In this document: positions 63,077-64,000 of the stretch, in pieces
How positions within the stretch are numbered: the first letter of the stretch is position 1
Layout: each line of letters opens with the position of its first letter
Assembly: GCA_031262885.1 (NCBI GenBank)
Contig: JAISGV010000003.1
Location: 124,001-188,000 of the forward strand
From: Endomicrobium sp.
GTDB lineage: Bacteria; Elusimicrobiota; Endomicrobiia; Endomicrobiales; Endomicrobiaceae
Reading direction: 5' to 3'
DNA length: 64,000 bases
Notes under the pieces: generated by a model
Database searches by the model: none
Seen by the model: only the letters and a program-made list of their open reading frames with translations
Told to the model about the DNA's origin: nothing
Program-made: the position numbers and the translations under genes

Positions 63077-64000
63077 TTATAACTTAATGGCGTTACGCAC
63101 ATCCTTTATAGTTTCTGTAGCAATAATGGCAGCTTTTTGACATCCTTCTTTTAATATTTCATTTAAATAGCTCTTATTTTTAAGTAAATATATCCTTTTT
63201 TTATTTAAAGGTTTTATAAATTCGCTAATTATTTCCATTAATTGTTTTTTACATTGCATACAGCTTATGGTTCCATTTTCACAATTTTTTTGCAAATTTT
63301 CACAATTTTCATCAAACGCCTTCAAAAAAGCAAAAACAACACAATTACTAAAATGACCTTTATCAGTTTTTCTTATTTTTAATGGATCTGTAAACATATT
63401 TTTAACTTTATAATTCAAAACATCTATATCTTCTCCTAATAAAATAGAATTGTTATAAGATTTCGACATTTTCCTTCCATCTATTCCTGGAATTTTAGCA
63501 TATTTTGTTATTTGACCTATCGGCTCATCAAACATTTTACCATAAAAACTATTAAATCTTCTTACTATTTCACGTGTGAATTCTAGATGTGCAAGTTGAT
63601 CTTTACCTACAGGGACTATATTCGCTCTATATAATAAAATATCAGCAGACATTAAAATAGGATATCCTAAAAATCCAAAATTTTTAAGGTTTTTATTCTT
63701 TATTTCCTTAATTTGTTCTTTATATGTAGGACATCTATATAACCAATTTAATGGAGTTATCATTGTCAAGATTAAAAATAATTCACTATGTAGTGGAACT
63801 TCTGATTGTTTAAAAATTATACTTTTTTTAGGATCAATTCCAATAGATATCCAATCTGCAAGCATTTCTAAAGTATTTTCATTAATTCTGTCAACATTAT
63901 CATACTCCGTAGTTAGGGCATGCCAATCCGCGATCATATAATAACATTGATTGTTAAATTTATTTTGAAGTTCAACCCAATTTTTTAAGGCTCCGAAATA
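63077..64000 (-). CDS. trpS: Tryptophanyl-tRNA synthetase, truncated by the window edge
   Basis: Reading frame continues upstream of the ORF-track Met to the edge (YFGALKNWVELQNKFNNQCYYMIADWHALT); VPVGKDQLAHLEFTREI, GIDGRKMSKSYNNSI. Confidence 0.95.
   Translation of the reverse strand, partial: YFGALKNWVELQNKFNNQCYYMIADWHALTTEYDNVDRINENTLEMLADWISIGIDPKKSIIFKQSEVPLHSELFLILTMITPLNWLYRCPTYKEQIKEIKNKNLKNFGFLGYPILMSADILLYRANIVPVGKDQLAHLEFTREIVRRFNSFYGKMFDEPIGQITKYAKIPGIDGRKMSKSYNNSILLGEDIDVLNYKVKNMFTDPLKIRKTDKGHFSNCVVFAFLKAFDENCENLQKNCENGTISCMQCKKQLMEIISEFIKPLNKKRIYLLKNKSYLNEILKEGCQKAAIIATETIKDVRNAIKL

Overview
This is a 64 kb stretch of a very AT-rich, densely packed bacterial chromosome using the standard bacterial code (TGA is a stop). 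It carries about 60 housekeeping genes, one tmRNA and three tRNAs. I recognised no phage, transposon, CRISPR array, toxin-antitoxin or defence island. The gene blocks are: gap-pgk-rubrerythrin-rlmN-nusB-ligA-purH-lipA; a long + strand block from carboxynorspermidine synthesis (nspC) through lysine/DAP synthesis (lysA-dapF-dapA-dapB-dapL) to cell wall and division (murC-murB-ftsQ-ftsA-ftsZ) and plsC; tadA and tmRNA; glyQS; a cobalamin cassette (cobO-btuF-btuC-btuD); tyrS-ruvB-spoIID-asd; gltX-hisG-cvpA; etfA-etfB-acyl-CoA dehydrogenase; a fatty-acid/phospholipid block (fabF-acpP-fabG-fabD-fabH-plsX-rpmF); ackA-coaD; folC-accD; hisI-F-A-H; and iscS-mltG-ruvX-antiporter-thyX-purA-tRNAs-tsaD-trpS. 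The compaction, base composition and gene content suggest a host-associated or genome-reduced lineage with a retained wall. A Deferribacterota-like symbiont is one low-confidence guess. I found no convincing new multi-gene system. The best leads are small-scale: a DNA ligase without its BRCT domain, a tadA stop codon inside the tmRNA 5' end, an apparently leaderless transcript, a terminator hairpin whose loop is the fabF stop codon, a long dyad between convergent genes, and a tandem repeat at the btuD/tyrS junction.
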